DNA of 51,854 bases, from positions 1 through 51,854 of the forward strand of contig MNCI01028447.1 of NCBI GenBank assembly GCA_015680685.1, in the 5' to 3' direction. The stretch is from Gnetum montanum (Eukaryota; Streptophyta; Gnetopsida; Gnetales; Gnetaceae). Positions 23,932-34,955 of this stretch are shown one piece after another. Made by a program: the position numbers and the translations under genes. The stretch's first letter is position 1. Every line of letters starts with the position of its first letter. The notes under the pieces are model-generated. The model was not told where the DNA came from. It did no database searches and was given only the letters and a program-made list of their open reading frames with translations.

Positions 23932-24585
23932 ATGTCTTATCGATATAATTTGCATGTGAAATGATACCTACAAGATCAACTTAGTAGAGTGAATGAGCTA
24001 TAAATATTTATATGCTAGAGGTACAAAGAATGTCTTTAGCCATCATTAGTAACATGTGTTGCTATGCAAACTATGCAAGTAATGGGGAGGATTGCAAAGA
24101 TTAAACTTATTCGAGTTGCTCATAAGATGCTTACTCTGAAATTAAAATTCTTTTTCTTTAAAATAGAGATATTGGAAACCATAGGAATGAAAGCTTAAAG
24201 CCTTAGGGACAATTGTGTATAAATAAGCTTTGTAAATTGCATCTCAATTTCAAAAGATCTATTGATATAACCGATGAGTCATGATAAACCCAAATATATA
24301 GCTAAGGAATATATGGCTAAGACATGTTGGGAACAAGTGCACATAAAATGACTTAGAAAAACAAAACTAGATAAATGAAGAGAAGACAAGAAGAGTAAAA
24401 TTTCATAAAATTGGTTGAGGAAAAGATAACAATTTTATTACCTCATGATCTTACTACAATGATACACACAAACACCAACTTGACTTTAAACACAAATTTA
24501 CCCATAGTTATTAACTTAACTACAAAAACCAATTAAAAATTTAACATAAAATAGTTAACAAGAAGAAATACTTGAACTTTAACTT
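23932..24585. other. Non-coding stretch between E2 LTR and C1 pol end
   Basis: AT-rich, no ORF with homology. The right part (about 24350-24585) lies just after the C1 stop codon and is probably the C1 3' untranslated region and LTR; it resembles 50420-50630. I could not fix LTR ends. Duplicated at 42790-43443. Confidence 0.45.
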
Positions 24586-26230
24586 TCATTCTTCTCCTTG
24601 AAGTTTAAGTGGATACAAATTTAACATGTTTCTTAATTCTTTAAATCTAGCCTTTGGTAATAGTTATGTAAATATATTTACAAGTTGTTCTTTTGTATTG
24701 TAGTAGTACAACTCAACACTCCCTATTTCAACCAAATTTCTAATAAAATGATGCTTGAGATTAGTATGGGTGCTTTTGGAGTGAAATACTATATTTTTGG
24801 TCATTGCAATAGCACTTTTATTAAATGTTTTTTTATCTTTTACTTTCAAATGACAAAATCCATTAGAAGCCAAATCCATTAGCTAAGAATAATGTAATAA
24901 CGGCCTATATTTTGCAACCCCAAGAAATAATATTTGATCCATATAGAAATAGATTAGGAGAAGCTGATTTTCTATCATCAAATGAACTTACCAAATAAGC
25001 ATTTTAATAACCAATACGTCAAGCATTAAAAATACTGGAATAATACATGCCAAAATTAATAGTTCCTTTCAAATATTTGAGTATTCTTTTTTTTTTTTTT
25101 TTGCTATTCAACAATCTTCATGAAGATCATGTGCAAATATTTTTGCTCTTGCTCTACTTAGAAAATTTGATTCCTAGAATAAGAAATCTTGAAATAGATT
25201 TGCATAACATCGTATTAATTTTGCTAAGAACAATTCTAATATAGTTGCACTATGATAATACAATACCATATGAATTTTATTTTATCTCAATACCCAAAAA
25301 ATAATGGATTTTACCTAAATCATTTATCTTAAACTTTCTTTTTATATTTATTTTAAAATGAACAATCAACTTTCCACTGGACCTAGTAATAATCATGTCA
25401 TCAACATACAAATATAAAAATATAAAATCTATCCCTTATGATTTAACATACAATGTAGGCTCATATTTACCTTTTTTAAAAAGTAATAGATAAAAAATAA
25501 TTATTGATTTTTCATACCATGTCCTTGGTGCCTATTTCAAACTATACAAAGCCTTTTTTTTTAACCTATATACAAAATGTTCTTTTCTTAGAATTTCAAA
25601 ACAAATTGGTTTTGCAACATAAATTTCTTTATTAATTTCTCTATTTAAAAATCATCACATCCATTTCATTAAGATTCTATTTAGTTTATGCGAGAACAAC
25701 AATTAATGATATAATTGTATCAAATCTAACAACTAGAGAAAATGTTACAAAAAAATCATCACCATAAACTTGGACATACTCCTTAGCTACAAGTCTTACC
25801 TTAAATATATTAACATTTTGATTAAGATGTTGCTTGATTTTATATACCCACTTTGCACTAATAACATTTTTACCTTGAGGAAGTTAAAATAGCCCTCAAC
25901 TATCATTTTAATTGATTACTTCTTTCTCCTTCTCCATAGCTTCAACCCATTTAGGATGTTGAACTACTTCTTCATATGCATTAGGCCATGTCTGCATAAT
26001 TGTAAGTAAAGAAAGATGTTTAACAAAATTAATATTACTACTTTCATAAATTTCATTAAAACTTCTTGTCTTTAATGGGAAGTTTTTTGGTGAATTGTTA
26101 TTGCTTCTACTTGGTGAACTTGAGTAATTACAACTTGAAGAATTATTATAAATGCTAATTGAAGGAGAGTTATTGCAACTATCATTTGGGCCAATGTCAT
26201 CGATTGGAAAAATAAACATAGTTTTCTTAT
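24586..26230 (-). pseudogene. C1 Ty1/copia RT and RNase H relic
   Basis: Minus strand. The RT start has the WVEAMEKEKEVI block (about 25920), an intact YVDD (25397-25408), and an RNase H end with KSAIAMTKN, HSKSTH and HHFIRN (24664-24860), ending LPKARFKELR and a TGA at 24586-24588. Between these are stops and frameshifts, and a T16 run at about 25087-25103. The order INT-RT-RNase H identifies copia. Confidence 0.88.
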
Positions 26231-26636
26231 TTAAATCCTTTCATTCCTATAAAGATCTTTCATTAAATATGGTATCCATGTGTATAATAGGTTTATTAGT
26301 ACATGGATTATAAAATTTGTATTGTTTTGAAAAACCAACATACACACTAAAAAAAACTTTCTTTAAATTTGGCATCCAATTTTTGTCTAGCTCCATTAGG
26401 TACATGTATATATGCAAGATAGTAAAAAAATCTCGAATATCCATTTCAAGGTATATATCTAAACCAATCTTGCCTTGGTGTCGAATTCCAAACCTACTTT
26501 GTGGGATCCCTTTTAATCAAATAAACTATAGTTGTACATGCATCAGCCCACAAATTGTTAGGAATTTTTTTATCTTTTAACATACTACAAGCCATTTCTA
26601 TGATGGTGTAATTTTTCTTCTTTGCCATGCCATTTC
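26231..26636 (-). pseudogene. C1 integrase C-terminal part
   Basis: Minus strand: YTIIEMACSMLKDKK, LWADACTTIVYLIKRDPT and VFFSVYVGFSKQYKFYNP, the standard copia integrase C-terminal blocks, followed by a Ser/Asn-rich linker to RT. Interrupted at the conserved YTPQ|QNG site by E5; the other half starts at 33305. Confidence 0.88.
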
Positions 26637-26641
26637 ATTGT
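26637..26641. repeat. E5 target site duplication, left (ATTGT, diverged)
   Basis: ATTGT here versus GCTGT at 33300-33304; copy 2 reads GTTGT at 45502-45506. GCTGT fits the copia reading frame (PQ|QNG), so the left copies are explained by C-to-T or G-to-A changes. Confidence 0.75.
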
Positions 26642-27826
26642 TGATGAGTAGCAAGGTATCCCTACACTCAACCATACGAATACGAGCGTTCATGCACAAT
26701 CCAGCCGAACTCCATGGACGGGCTAGTTGTGGTATCTAAATAGTTACACATTGATCGTAGTTCGCTATCTTCCCACCTAGACTAGTATTTGCTTTGTCAC
26801 GTATGGTTTAGTCCAGAGTGAGGTGTATGATGTGAGAGAGTTGTGGCTTAATACCAATGTTTGTATCAAACCAAGAAAGTGGTAGCACTTGTGAAAGATC
26901 TTCACCTTGTCACTTATCATTAATCTTATGTCCATAATAATTACCATTAATAATAACCTTCTTGTTGACACTAGTTTTAATCTATAAGTTAATAGTATTC
27001 TTGTCAAATAGGGAAAAATTTGTCCTACAAACTATTTGTCTAAGTTGCTTAATACTTTCTCTAGTAGTAGTAAAAATATGCATAGGAGCTTCTATCTTCT
27101 TCGAATTCTGTACTGCCATTTGATTGTTCTTATTGTTAACATTAACTTGCTTTTTCATACTTCAACTTCATTTTTTTTCTATCTTTAACTTCAACATTTT
27201 TTTTTCTACAAAATTTTTTTCTTGAGCAAAAAAGAACAAGCATTAAACAAATGTCCTTCACAATGGAAAAAGTAGCAAAAACTAGGAATATTCTAATATG
27301 TAATTAGCTAAATGTCTTTCCTCCTACGTCTAATACCAATTCCTTTTTATGATTGAGAAGATTAATTTCAACAAATGAATAAATAAATAAACATCTACAA
27401 AAACCAAAAGTTGTAGAAATAGAGGGACCAAGAAGACTAACAATTTCTTACTCAAATGAAATTCGTTTACCTAAAATAGACATATCACAGTAAGCAATCT
27501 TGATCTTTATTGTGGGTCATGTGCATGTCCAAGTACGTCACACTCAAATAAAGGTTCTGTACAATTACAATCATCACACTAGAGGCATGCATTAGGGAAA
27601 GGATTGAAATGAATTGAAATTGACAAAAAAGACTCTACTCTAACACTAACTGACTCTCTAACTTACTCCCCTTTCCTGTGTGCCCAAAGGTGTATTTATA
27701 GGCTTACACAAGAACCATGATATCGTGTATCTCATATCGTTACCCAGACCGCGATATCACGTACCCAATATCAAGGGTCCGACATCAAGGGTCCAACATC
27801 AACACCTGGAAAACCATGATTCATCA
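26642..27826 (-). repeat. E5 3' LTR, with foreign segment
   Basis: 1185 bp, TGATGAGTAG...TTCATCA. About 345 bp present in the right LTR (32617-32960) is replaced here by about 660 bp (26835-27494). The GATATC array lies at 27716-27800 and hairpin arms at 27503-27511 and 27547-27555. Confidence 0.88.
26835..27494 (-). pseudogene. LINE ORF1-like fragment (DUF4283 / CCHC knuckle) inside E5 LTR
   Basis: On the minus strand a VEINL...LDVGGKTF stretch is followed by a C-x2-C-x4-H-x4-C knuckle, then a Lys/Asn-rich linker. The knuckle is intact in copy 2 (FCNFCHFEGHLFNAC, about 46110-46155) and has lost the second Cys in copy 1. The order ARV/VEI-x-L ... VGGK ... LPxFC-x2-C-x3-GH-x4-C is that of DUF4283/zf-CCHC_4 proteins, common as plant LINE ORF1. 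Frameshifts and stops are present. A gag knuckle of another retroelement is the alternative. Confidence 0.5.
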
Positions 27827-27842
27827 TACCCCCATGATTGAA
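27827..27842 (-). promoter_or_regulatory. E5 polypurine tract
   Basis: Minus strand CAATCATGGGGGTA abutting the LTR end TGATGAAT. Same layout as E2 and E3. Confidence 0.8.
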
Positions 27843-28132
27843 TAACAACTCGTCCTCAAGTTAAAGAAAGTGAGGAATAAGTTCATTCAATTACAAATAG
27901 GGGATAGGTATGAGATTATTGAATGACCATGGACTATTTCCTACCACATTGTGGGACTAAACAAAATTTGGACATAGACACAAAAGACAAAACTTGTGGA
28001 ACTCATGGGGTTTTTGGTGGTGGTGGCTCCTCCATGGGTGCCTTTCCTTGTCTTGTGCTCCAGGCTTTTGAGATTGATACCATTGAAGAAGTGCTTGATG
28101 TTTCTCCTCTTCTATCTGAGGATTATGAGTCA

Positions 28133-28438
28133 TCCATGCTAATGTTCCAATGTGTGATGGAGTTGGCACTCCCCATAGACACGGTGGTTGAGGGAACACT
28201 TGATTGGCCTTGACATGCCATGCCACAAATAGCTGTCATTCCTCTTCATAGGCTCGGGCCCTAACCTCTCCACCATTTTCTTAGCCAAATTGTGCAGTCA
28301 CAAGAGTTCCATGATGGATGTTGAATGATTATGCCTCCTGCTCTGCATTTTTTGCATGAGGTCCTTGGCCTCTACCTCCCCCTGGGCGTTCAGTTGCACC
28401 TTGAGAAGGTCCTCCTTGTTGTCCTGTTTAGGGGCCAT
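28133..28438 (-). pseudogene. E5 short ORF3 relic
   Basis: ATG at 28438 follows GTGATTATAG, as in E1. The ORF begins MAPKQDNKEDLLKVQ, sharing the MAPK start with E2 ORF3, and is Gln/Glu/Lys-rich. A TGA interrupts it after about 46 codons. Downstream sequence to about 28133 keeps codons comparable to copy 2. The middle domain and coiled coil of E2 ORF3 are absent. Confidence 0.5.
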
Positions 28439-28500
28439 CTATAATCACACAAAGATCAATTATTAGAAAGGTTATTGAAAAAAGTTAAATTATTTCATAC

Positions 28501-30037
28501 CTGACTCATTGCCTTTAGTAAATGTTGAATTCTTTGCTTAGTATGATTTTAGAATTAGAAATTTTTTCAAGGAAGTTGCCCTAAAAGTTTACTATTGGAT
28601 CTTATTTGTTTAGGTGACACATAAAAGGACATGTAATGGTTTTGAGGAACATTTGATAAAATGATGACAAGGAAAAGAATAGATTTGGCAATGAAGTACT
28701 TGAAGGGTATAAATTGATGTGGTGGTGTGCAACAAGCACAAATTAAAAAAGTCACGCAAGTGGGTCCTCCCCAAAGTAGGTTTCTACCTATCATGCCCTT
28801 ACATAACTATACCCAAAAATGTTCATAGGCACTAAAAGGTTTAAATGTAATCCCCACCAGTTGCACAAAACACACACATGTGGATATCACCGTGATGAGA
28901 TATGAATTCAATGCTACACAAGACACGAGTCACAAATACATGAATAGCGAGATGAGGAAAATTGTAGAAGGGATTGCAAAGATTGGAACATGAGGTAACT
29001 GACCCAGGGCACAATGAATCTTGAGTGTACGATGCGATTAATGTGTCATTAGCCCATTGTTCCAAAATCAAGACCAAGTCCATTCCTTCGATCAGTGACA
29101 TTGCATTGTTTCATCCAATGATGGACAACCATAAGAGCATCATGACAACAAGGCATATGATCACTTGGCATTTTTTTCAAGGGAGGAGTGATTTGGAATT
29201 TCTTTGTGATACATTTGTTTTTTTCTGGCCACTTTTGCACACTTTTTATTCTCTTTTTTTTTTCCTTTTTTTTATGCATAATCTAGAGAAGCCGCCTACC
29301 TTCAGGCATGGGTGCATGTCTTTCCAACGGGACCCCCTAGAATAGCATTTGAGTTTCTTTATTAAGTGCCTTTACTACTCTTACTCCCATTTTTTAGATC
29401 TACAAGGATCTTAGTACAACCAGGCTACATGGTAACTCTTATAGAGGTCACCAAAGAGAATCCACAAGTCCCCTTGATGTCACACCTTGGCCATTCCTGC
29501 TTAGTCCATCCTTCTTCTCTTGGGGCATAATGATCACAAAATTAATTTAAGTTTTAATGATGTCAAGAATATCATTGAACCCAGAGTAGAACCTCTTATT
29601 AATAGAATGGGTGGGTGGATGTGATGGGCTTGCTATCCAAGTAATTAGTCACCTGAGACTTGATAGCATAGAACAACACCTCAACCAATGAGTCACATGA
29701 GTGTTTTATTCATAGATGAGATTAACCATAAAAAGATAAAAAGGTAAAACAATAAATAAAAAGATGAATCAACCAATAAAAAGATAAAACAAAAAATTGA
29801 AAGATGAAAAACTAGAAAACAAAAAATTGTAAAATTAAAGAAAAAGAAAAAAATTTATTAATTCTGTTTGTTAGAATGAGGGATATCCCCTATAACTAGA
29901 CTTTTAATCATAGTGAGAATTAATAAATGAAAGGTTTGGATCCATGCATTTCAAAAATATTGGGACCTAGTCATATCCAAACCACTGGGTGTCTTTTGAT
30001 GTTGTGGTTGGAATGTACCCAAATTGGGGTGCACACA
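28501..30037 (-). other. E5 untranslated region between gag and ORF3 relic
   Basis: No ORF with homology. It includes a stretch of AAAAAGATAAAAC-type microrepeats (29720-29880 on the plus strand) next to the gag end, the counterpart of the T-rich (sense) tract seen after pol in E1 and E2. Confidence 0.6.
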
Positions 30038-30395
30038 CTATATTAAGTTGACATAGTGAGGCAAGTTAGAAGATGGATTTAATTGATACAGAGTTGACCC
30101 ACTATGCCACCCTTGATAGTAAGATTGTATGCAAGGATCGATATGTCTCCCTACGTGGCTATATTCATTGGGTCGCATGGTTGTTGGAGTATTGATTGGT
30201 GGCCCTGATAAGGTAACATGAGGTGTTGGGTTCAAGGAGAAAGATGCACCATAGTGTTGACCTTGTGCTGAGTGGGAGATTGTAGTGGTCTTGGAACTGT
30301 GCTATCCCTTTCTACAGTCATGTCTAAAGAAGGGATGCCTTCGATGTTGTGGAGGATTCCCATTGCGGTTGACACTAGCAGCACAAGTAACATTC

Positions 30396-30493
30396 GTGGG
30401 TTGATGCTCTGGTGCAAAACCTTCTGGTACTATTGGTGGCGATNTGTGGGTTGATGCTCTGGTGCAAAACCTTCTGGTACTATTGGTGGCGAT
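30396..30493. other. Assembly join: N at 30444 flanked by a 48-bp perfect repeat
   Basis: 30396-30443 and 30446-30493 are identical and separated by N plus one base. Copy 2 (near 49270-49315) has the sequence once. This is an unmerged contig overlap. Confidence 0.93.
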
Positions 30494-31188
30494 GTAGAAG
30501 GAGGTGAAGGATGTGAATATTAAGGGTAAGAAGAAGTATAAGGAACATGAGGTGGTGATCTTGTGGGAGAGGACATGGGTTGATAGTATTTAGGAGAATG
30601 ATAACGATGTGGTGAGATAGAGGATGTTGATCCAGTTGGGGAAATAAGATGCTGAACTTGATAAGCACTTGGGTTCAGATGATATGAAGGGTGTGACCCG
30701 TTTGGGGGTGGCCTCCCCCATGACTAGGATTTTTGCCACTATGATTGAAAGCAGCATTTTTGTACGAACTCTAGATGTAACATTCTTCCCCAATGCTCAT
30801 GTAAATGTAACAAGATTGGGCATTAACCTTTGGGGTGATCATACAAGAAAATGTTACATTGATATGTATGATTAGCAGTTGAGTTCTTATTCTCTTCAAC
30901 CTTTCTTTCTGATTGTCTAAGGATGTTCTATCCTACTTCTTGGTTCGTCATGGTTCTACCTCTAATAGTGTTGGTATACACTCCACATCTTTCATGTATA
31001 CATTCCATCATCTTATTGATCTTTGCCTCAATTTCATCTAGTGATTGTAATATTGGTAAAGATGATTCCACCTCCTTGAGGTGAGTTGATTTCTCCTCTT
31101 CATGATCATGGACCTTTGCTATTTCAAGATTTTGGTCTTGTTGGAATTTCTCAACATTCTCCCATTTAGCTAACTCTCCTTCTTCGTG

Positions 31189-31282
31189 TTCTAGCTACTT
31201 GATAAGCTCTTGGAACTAGTGGATTCATAGCTCGNTTTCTAGCTACTTGATAAGCTCTTGGAACTAGTGGATTCATAGCTCG
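31189..31282. other. Assembly join: N at 31235 flanked by a 46-bp perfect repeat
   Basis: 31189-31234 equals 31237-31282. Removing one copy restores gag reading continuity. Confidence 0.93.
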
Positions 31283-32408
31283 TATAGTTGACCTTGGGCA
31301 TACATCCCTAGGGTCTCCCTTGTTTCATTACGGAGCCCATCCATGATGTGATACATTAGCCTTTCCTCAGAGAATCCATGGCATAGGCAATTGTTTAACA
31401 ATGAATAATATCTTTCTAAGGCCATGTCCAAGGGTTCATGTTGCACTTGTTTCCACTCTTGGATTTGTCTCCTCAAGGTTGACACTCAGGCATAGGTTTG
31501 ATATCATTTAGTAAAGAGTTATACCCTTGTTGACCATCTACAAATTGATTTTGGTTTTAAGGATCTGTACCATACTTTTACCTTGGCCAAAAAGTGTCAT
31601 AGAAAAGAGCTTAAGTTTTTTCCACGCATTATCAATATTGTTTCATGCACAGGCATCATAGAAGGCTTGTAAATGTTGTTGCAGATCTAAATCATAGCCT
31701 CCTGAAAACTTGGGAAATTTGTTTAAATCAAGCCTGGGTAGACAGCTTTCTTTGTGATGCCTATAAGATATTTGAACAACCTCTTGTATATGCATTAGGC
31801 TCTTAGCGGCTAGCAGGGGTTCATCATCACTAGGTAGGTTATGAATTTGTGAGTTGGAACAATGTTGTCCTTGTTCATATTGACATTCTCGATTTTTCTT
31901 GTGAGCTTAATTTTTAGTGCTATGCCGATCCCTTAAAAGATGGTCATCCATGTCACAACCTGACGTTTAAGGGGTAGAGGAAGAGAAAGAACTAGAAAAC
32001 TCGTCATGACTTTTGTAAGTCTTCCAATCATCCTCGAATAAATTCTTGTTAACTATTGAGAAGGTCCCAGGCCTTACAAGACCCCTTATTCTACAAGATG
32101 TCCCATCCTCACTAGAGGTGTTAGAGTTGGATGACGAGAGTCCTTGAGTACCATTGAGGTGTTCATGAACATAGGGGATCCCTGCATAAGGTTGAGTACT
32201 CCAAACTTTGTCTTCATCATCATATAATTCGTTGGTTCTCCAATGAATTGCCTTACTAGTTGTTGCAGTATCAGAGTCTCGTGAGAGAGACATTGTTGTG
32301 AATTTGTGTGTGACTTATTTGCAATTAATCTCTTTTCTAAAAGATATATCATGAATACTTTGTTACAACGATCTTGTATGATATAACTAATCTAGATAAC
32401 TAGCACCA

Positions 32409-32426
32409 TCCCTGGAAACGATGCCA
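32409..32426 (-). promoter_or_regulatory. E5 primer binding site
   Basis: Minus strand TGGCATCGTTTCCAGGGA, one base from the 5' LTR. It matches the tRNA-Asp type at 14 of 18 positions. Confidence 0.78.
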
Positions 32427-32427
32427 A

Positions 32428-33299
32428 TGATGAATGGCAAGGTACCGCTACACTCAACCATATGAATACAAGCATTCATGCACAATCTAGTCAAACTCCA
32501 TGGACGGGCTAGCTGTGGTATCTAAATAGTTACATGTTGATTGTAGTTCGCTATCTTCGCACCTGGACTAGTATTTGCTTTGTCATGTATGGTTTAGTCC
32601 AAAGTGAGGTGTATGATGTGGGCCTAAACTAGTGCTACTCCTAGAGGCAATAGAAAATAACTTTGTTTTAGCTAAGAGGGAGTGGAAGAAGAGAGCATTC
32701 ATCCATAATCATCTGTACACATCTTGGACATTGTGTACTACTTCTGGGGTTACCAAGCATATATTACTTGAGCACTCCTAGATACGCTACTAGGTTACCA
32801 AGTAGTCACACTTAAATACTCGTGATTAAGTCATACTCATTTTGCATTTAATAACATGGATAGTAAAGGAAGGTAAAGAAATATTAATTAGGAAAATAAC
32901 AAATAACAATAACAGTAAGCAATTAAAACTAAGTGAATGCGGCAATGATGAAGTAATCTCGATCTTTATTGCCAATCATGTGTATGTCCAAGTATGTCAC
33001 ACTTGAATAAAGGTTCTGTACAATTACAATCATCACATTGCGGGCATGCACTAGGGAAAGGATTGAAATGAATTGAAATTGATAAAAAAGACTCTACTCC
33101 AACAATAACTAACTCTCTAACTTACTCCCCTTTCCTGTGAGCCCAAAGGTGTATTTATTGGCTTACATAGGAACCACGATATCGTGTATCCGATATCGTT
33201 ACCTAGGCCATGATATCACGTACCCGATATCGAGGGTCCGATATCAAGGGTTCAATATCAAGGGTCCGATATCAGTAGTTGGCAAACCATGATTCATCA
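32428..33299 (-). repeat. E5 5' LTR
   Basis: 872 bp, TGATGAATGG...TTCATCA. It holds the ordinary middle part missing from the left LTR. Hairpin arms are 32962-32970 and 33006-33014. TATA is on the minus strand (AATAAATACAC, about 33150-33161). The GATATC array at 33176-33285 has at least seven units. Confidence 0.9.
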
Positions 33300-33304
33300 G
33301 CTGT

Positions 33305-34460
33305 GGTGTGTAGGAATTTATGAACTACTTTCTTATGCTATGATTATTATAAAATTTTGAAAATTTACAAGATAAATACTCTTTTCCTCTATTGGAATGT
33401 AAATGTTCAATTTTATAAGCACTTTGATTTTCTATAAATGCTTTAAACTAATTAAAATATTCTAATGCCTCTAATTTATTCTTTATGAAATAAATCAAGT
33501 ATGTTATGAAAAATCATCAACAACTATGGTTAAGTACCAATTTTCTATAATGGATGATGTTTGCATTTTACTACATATATCTATATGCACCAATTACAAT
33601 GGCTCTTTTGCTCTCCATCATGAAATTTTTGGAAACGACTCCGAATGGTGCTTTCCAAAAGCACAACCTTTGCAGAATTGTGAAGATGTTTTAATTGGAA
33701 ACAAATTTTTGATAATTTTCTTTTATGAAGAAGTTGAAGGCCTTGGAAATTCAAATGATCATAAGCCATATGCCAAAGAATTGATTCTATGTATAATAGT
33801 TGACAAGGATTGTAATTGCATAGGAGATAAAAGAAATAATTTATTTTCTATCATGTGACATTGAGTAATAAAATTTCTATTTAGATAAAAAAAAATTTGT
33901 AGCAATTTTCAACAAACATTAATTTCAAACCTTTACTAACAAATTCTATAATGCTAAGAGGATTAATGATTCAACTTGGGTATATATAGAACATCAAAAA
34001 TAGTAATTTCTTTACCACTACAACATTGAAATGCTACTAAATTACCTTTACCCTTGACCTCAATTTTTTAAACATCAACTAAACCAAATTTACAATAAAA
34101 AAATTCATTAAGCTCTCAATTGGGAGCTTGTGGGTTCGACTCTTGCCTATGCTTCTAGGTGTGGTAGTAGTGGCGTAACCTTGTGGTGGGACCCTTTTCG
34201 TTAGTAGTCACATCTACCTTGTTGTGTAGGTCAGGGTTATGCTACTAACCCCAAGTTGCCTTTACTAAAAGAAATGTTTCATTAATTTTAGAAAAATAAT
34301 AATATCTTCTAGTCATATGAATTATGCAACCATTATTTAAAACCCCAATTGAACTAGATTACGTTCAAAATTTGATTCATCCACTTGATGAGAAAAAAAT
34401 AATATTTTTCTTTAACTTTTTCTTCTTGGGTATAATTTGATTTAGAATTGCCTGTGTCAA
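33305..34460 (-). pseudogene. C1 GAG-pre-integrase and integrase N-terminal part
   Basis: From YTPQ at 33305 rightward on the minus strand the copia frame continues with stops. The GAG-pre-integrase block LWHMAYDHLNFQGLQLLHK is at about 33740-33800. The following Cys positions of the HHCC finger are lost (AKVVLLES). No recognisable protease DSG motif is left in 33900-34460. Confidence 0.72.
34110..34270. other. Possible tRNA-derived insert in C1
   Basis: GTGGGTTCGACTC (about 34131-34143) matches a polymerase III B box and stands in sequence more GC-rich than its surroundings, with no copia homology. I found no convincing A box, tail or target duplication. A SINE fragment is one option. Copy 2 is deleted here, so it gives no comparison. 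Confidence 0.25.
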
Positions 34461-34955
34461 CTTTTTTTCCACCATTCTAATTCATAGTGTCCAGCTTTAT
34501 GACATGTCCCCTCCCACATTTGTCATTCTAATTCATAGTGTCTAACTTTATGACATGTCCTCTTCCACCTCTGTTTCTACCTTGTAGAAAACCTCTACCT
34601 CTTCTTCTTGATGACGATTCATTCCTTTTCTTTGACGATGCTCCTTCTTCAATTTTAGCACTTGTGTGTAATGCTTGAGAAACTAATTCTTCTTGTAATT
34701 TTGACGTGTCTCTATAGGCTTGCAAAGATTTAATAAGCTCTAGAAATTTCAATTTTGTCATATCCTTAAGTTCTTCAATTGCAAAAAAAATTGCATCAAA
34801 CTTTGGTAAAAAGATACAAAAATGTTTTTCAATAATTCATTTCTTTGAAGTGATTTCACCTTGAGATCATAAGTAATTAACAATATCTTGAACTCTAACA
34901 ACATATTAAGAAATTAACTCACAATTTGTCATTATCAGACCTTTAAATTTTTTCG
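34461..34955 (-). pseudogene. C1 gag C-terminal part with duplicated knuckle
   Basis: Minus strand: MTKLKFLELIKSLQAYRDT, LHTSAKIEEG, then SSSRRRGRGFLQGRNRGGRG, typical copia gag before the zinc knuckle. The knuckle region (TCHKAGHYELEW) occurs twice in tandem, about 50 bp apart (34475-34508 and 34525-34560). Homology continues upstream to 34955, where it is cut by E6. Confidence 0.8.

Larger units (their letters stand above)
30038..32293 (-). pseudogene. E5 gag relic
   Basis: ATG at 32293 (MSLSRDSD...) opens about 108 codons, then decays. Visible parts are an acidic/Ser-rich N-terminus, SDDEPLLAAKSL (about 31810), LNKFPKFSGGYD, a capsid part with LERYYSLLNNCLCHG (31400-31440) and MYAQGQL, and a Pro/Tyr/Ser/His-rich tail ending near 30038. 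The CEIC-type knuckle of E2/E3 is not evident; an NxxCGR-like patch near 30960 may be what is left. Two assembly joins (30444, 31235) lie inside and add duplicated codons. Confidence 0.8.
26642..33299 (-). mobile_element. E5: gag-only Athila-type element inserted in C1
   Basis: 6658 bp, minus strand. Sense order: 5' LTR (33299-32428), PBS, gag, long untranslated region with a short ORF3 relic, PPT, 3' LTR (27826-26642). Protease, RT, RNase H and integrase are all absent, so this is a gag-carrying non-autonomous family related to, but distinct from, E3. The two LTRs differ in length because the left one carries a foreign segment. Confidence 0.9.
22690..34955. repeat. Segmental duplication, copy 1
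   Basis: Matches 41546-50093 in the same orientation: end of ORF3, PPT, LTR, copia RNase H/RT/INT, E5 inserted at the same base, and copia gag. The copia parts differ at a few percent. Copy 2 lacks the equivalent of about 30813-34498. Homology ends at 34955, where E6 integrase begins. Confidence 0.9.

Noticed and set aside
27923-28213. A 96-residue open frame on the plus strand, same length in both duplication copies (also 46794-47084).
   Set aside because: It is antisense to the E5 relic and the two versions differ at about 20 of 96 residues, so there is no sign of protein constraint.
30396-30493. Apparent 48-bp tandem repeat.
   Set aside because: A single N sits between the units and the second copy of the locus has one unit, so this is an assembly join.
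33526-33858. A 110-residue plus-strand open frame.
   Set aside because: It is antisense to the copia GAG-pre-integrase and integrase region, which is recognisable on the minus strand.
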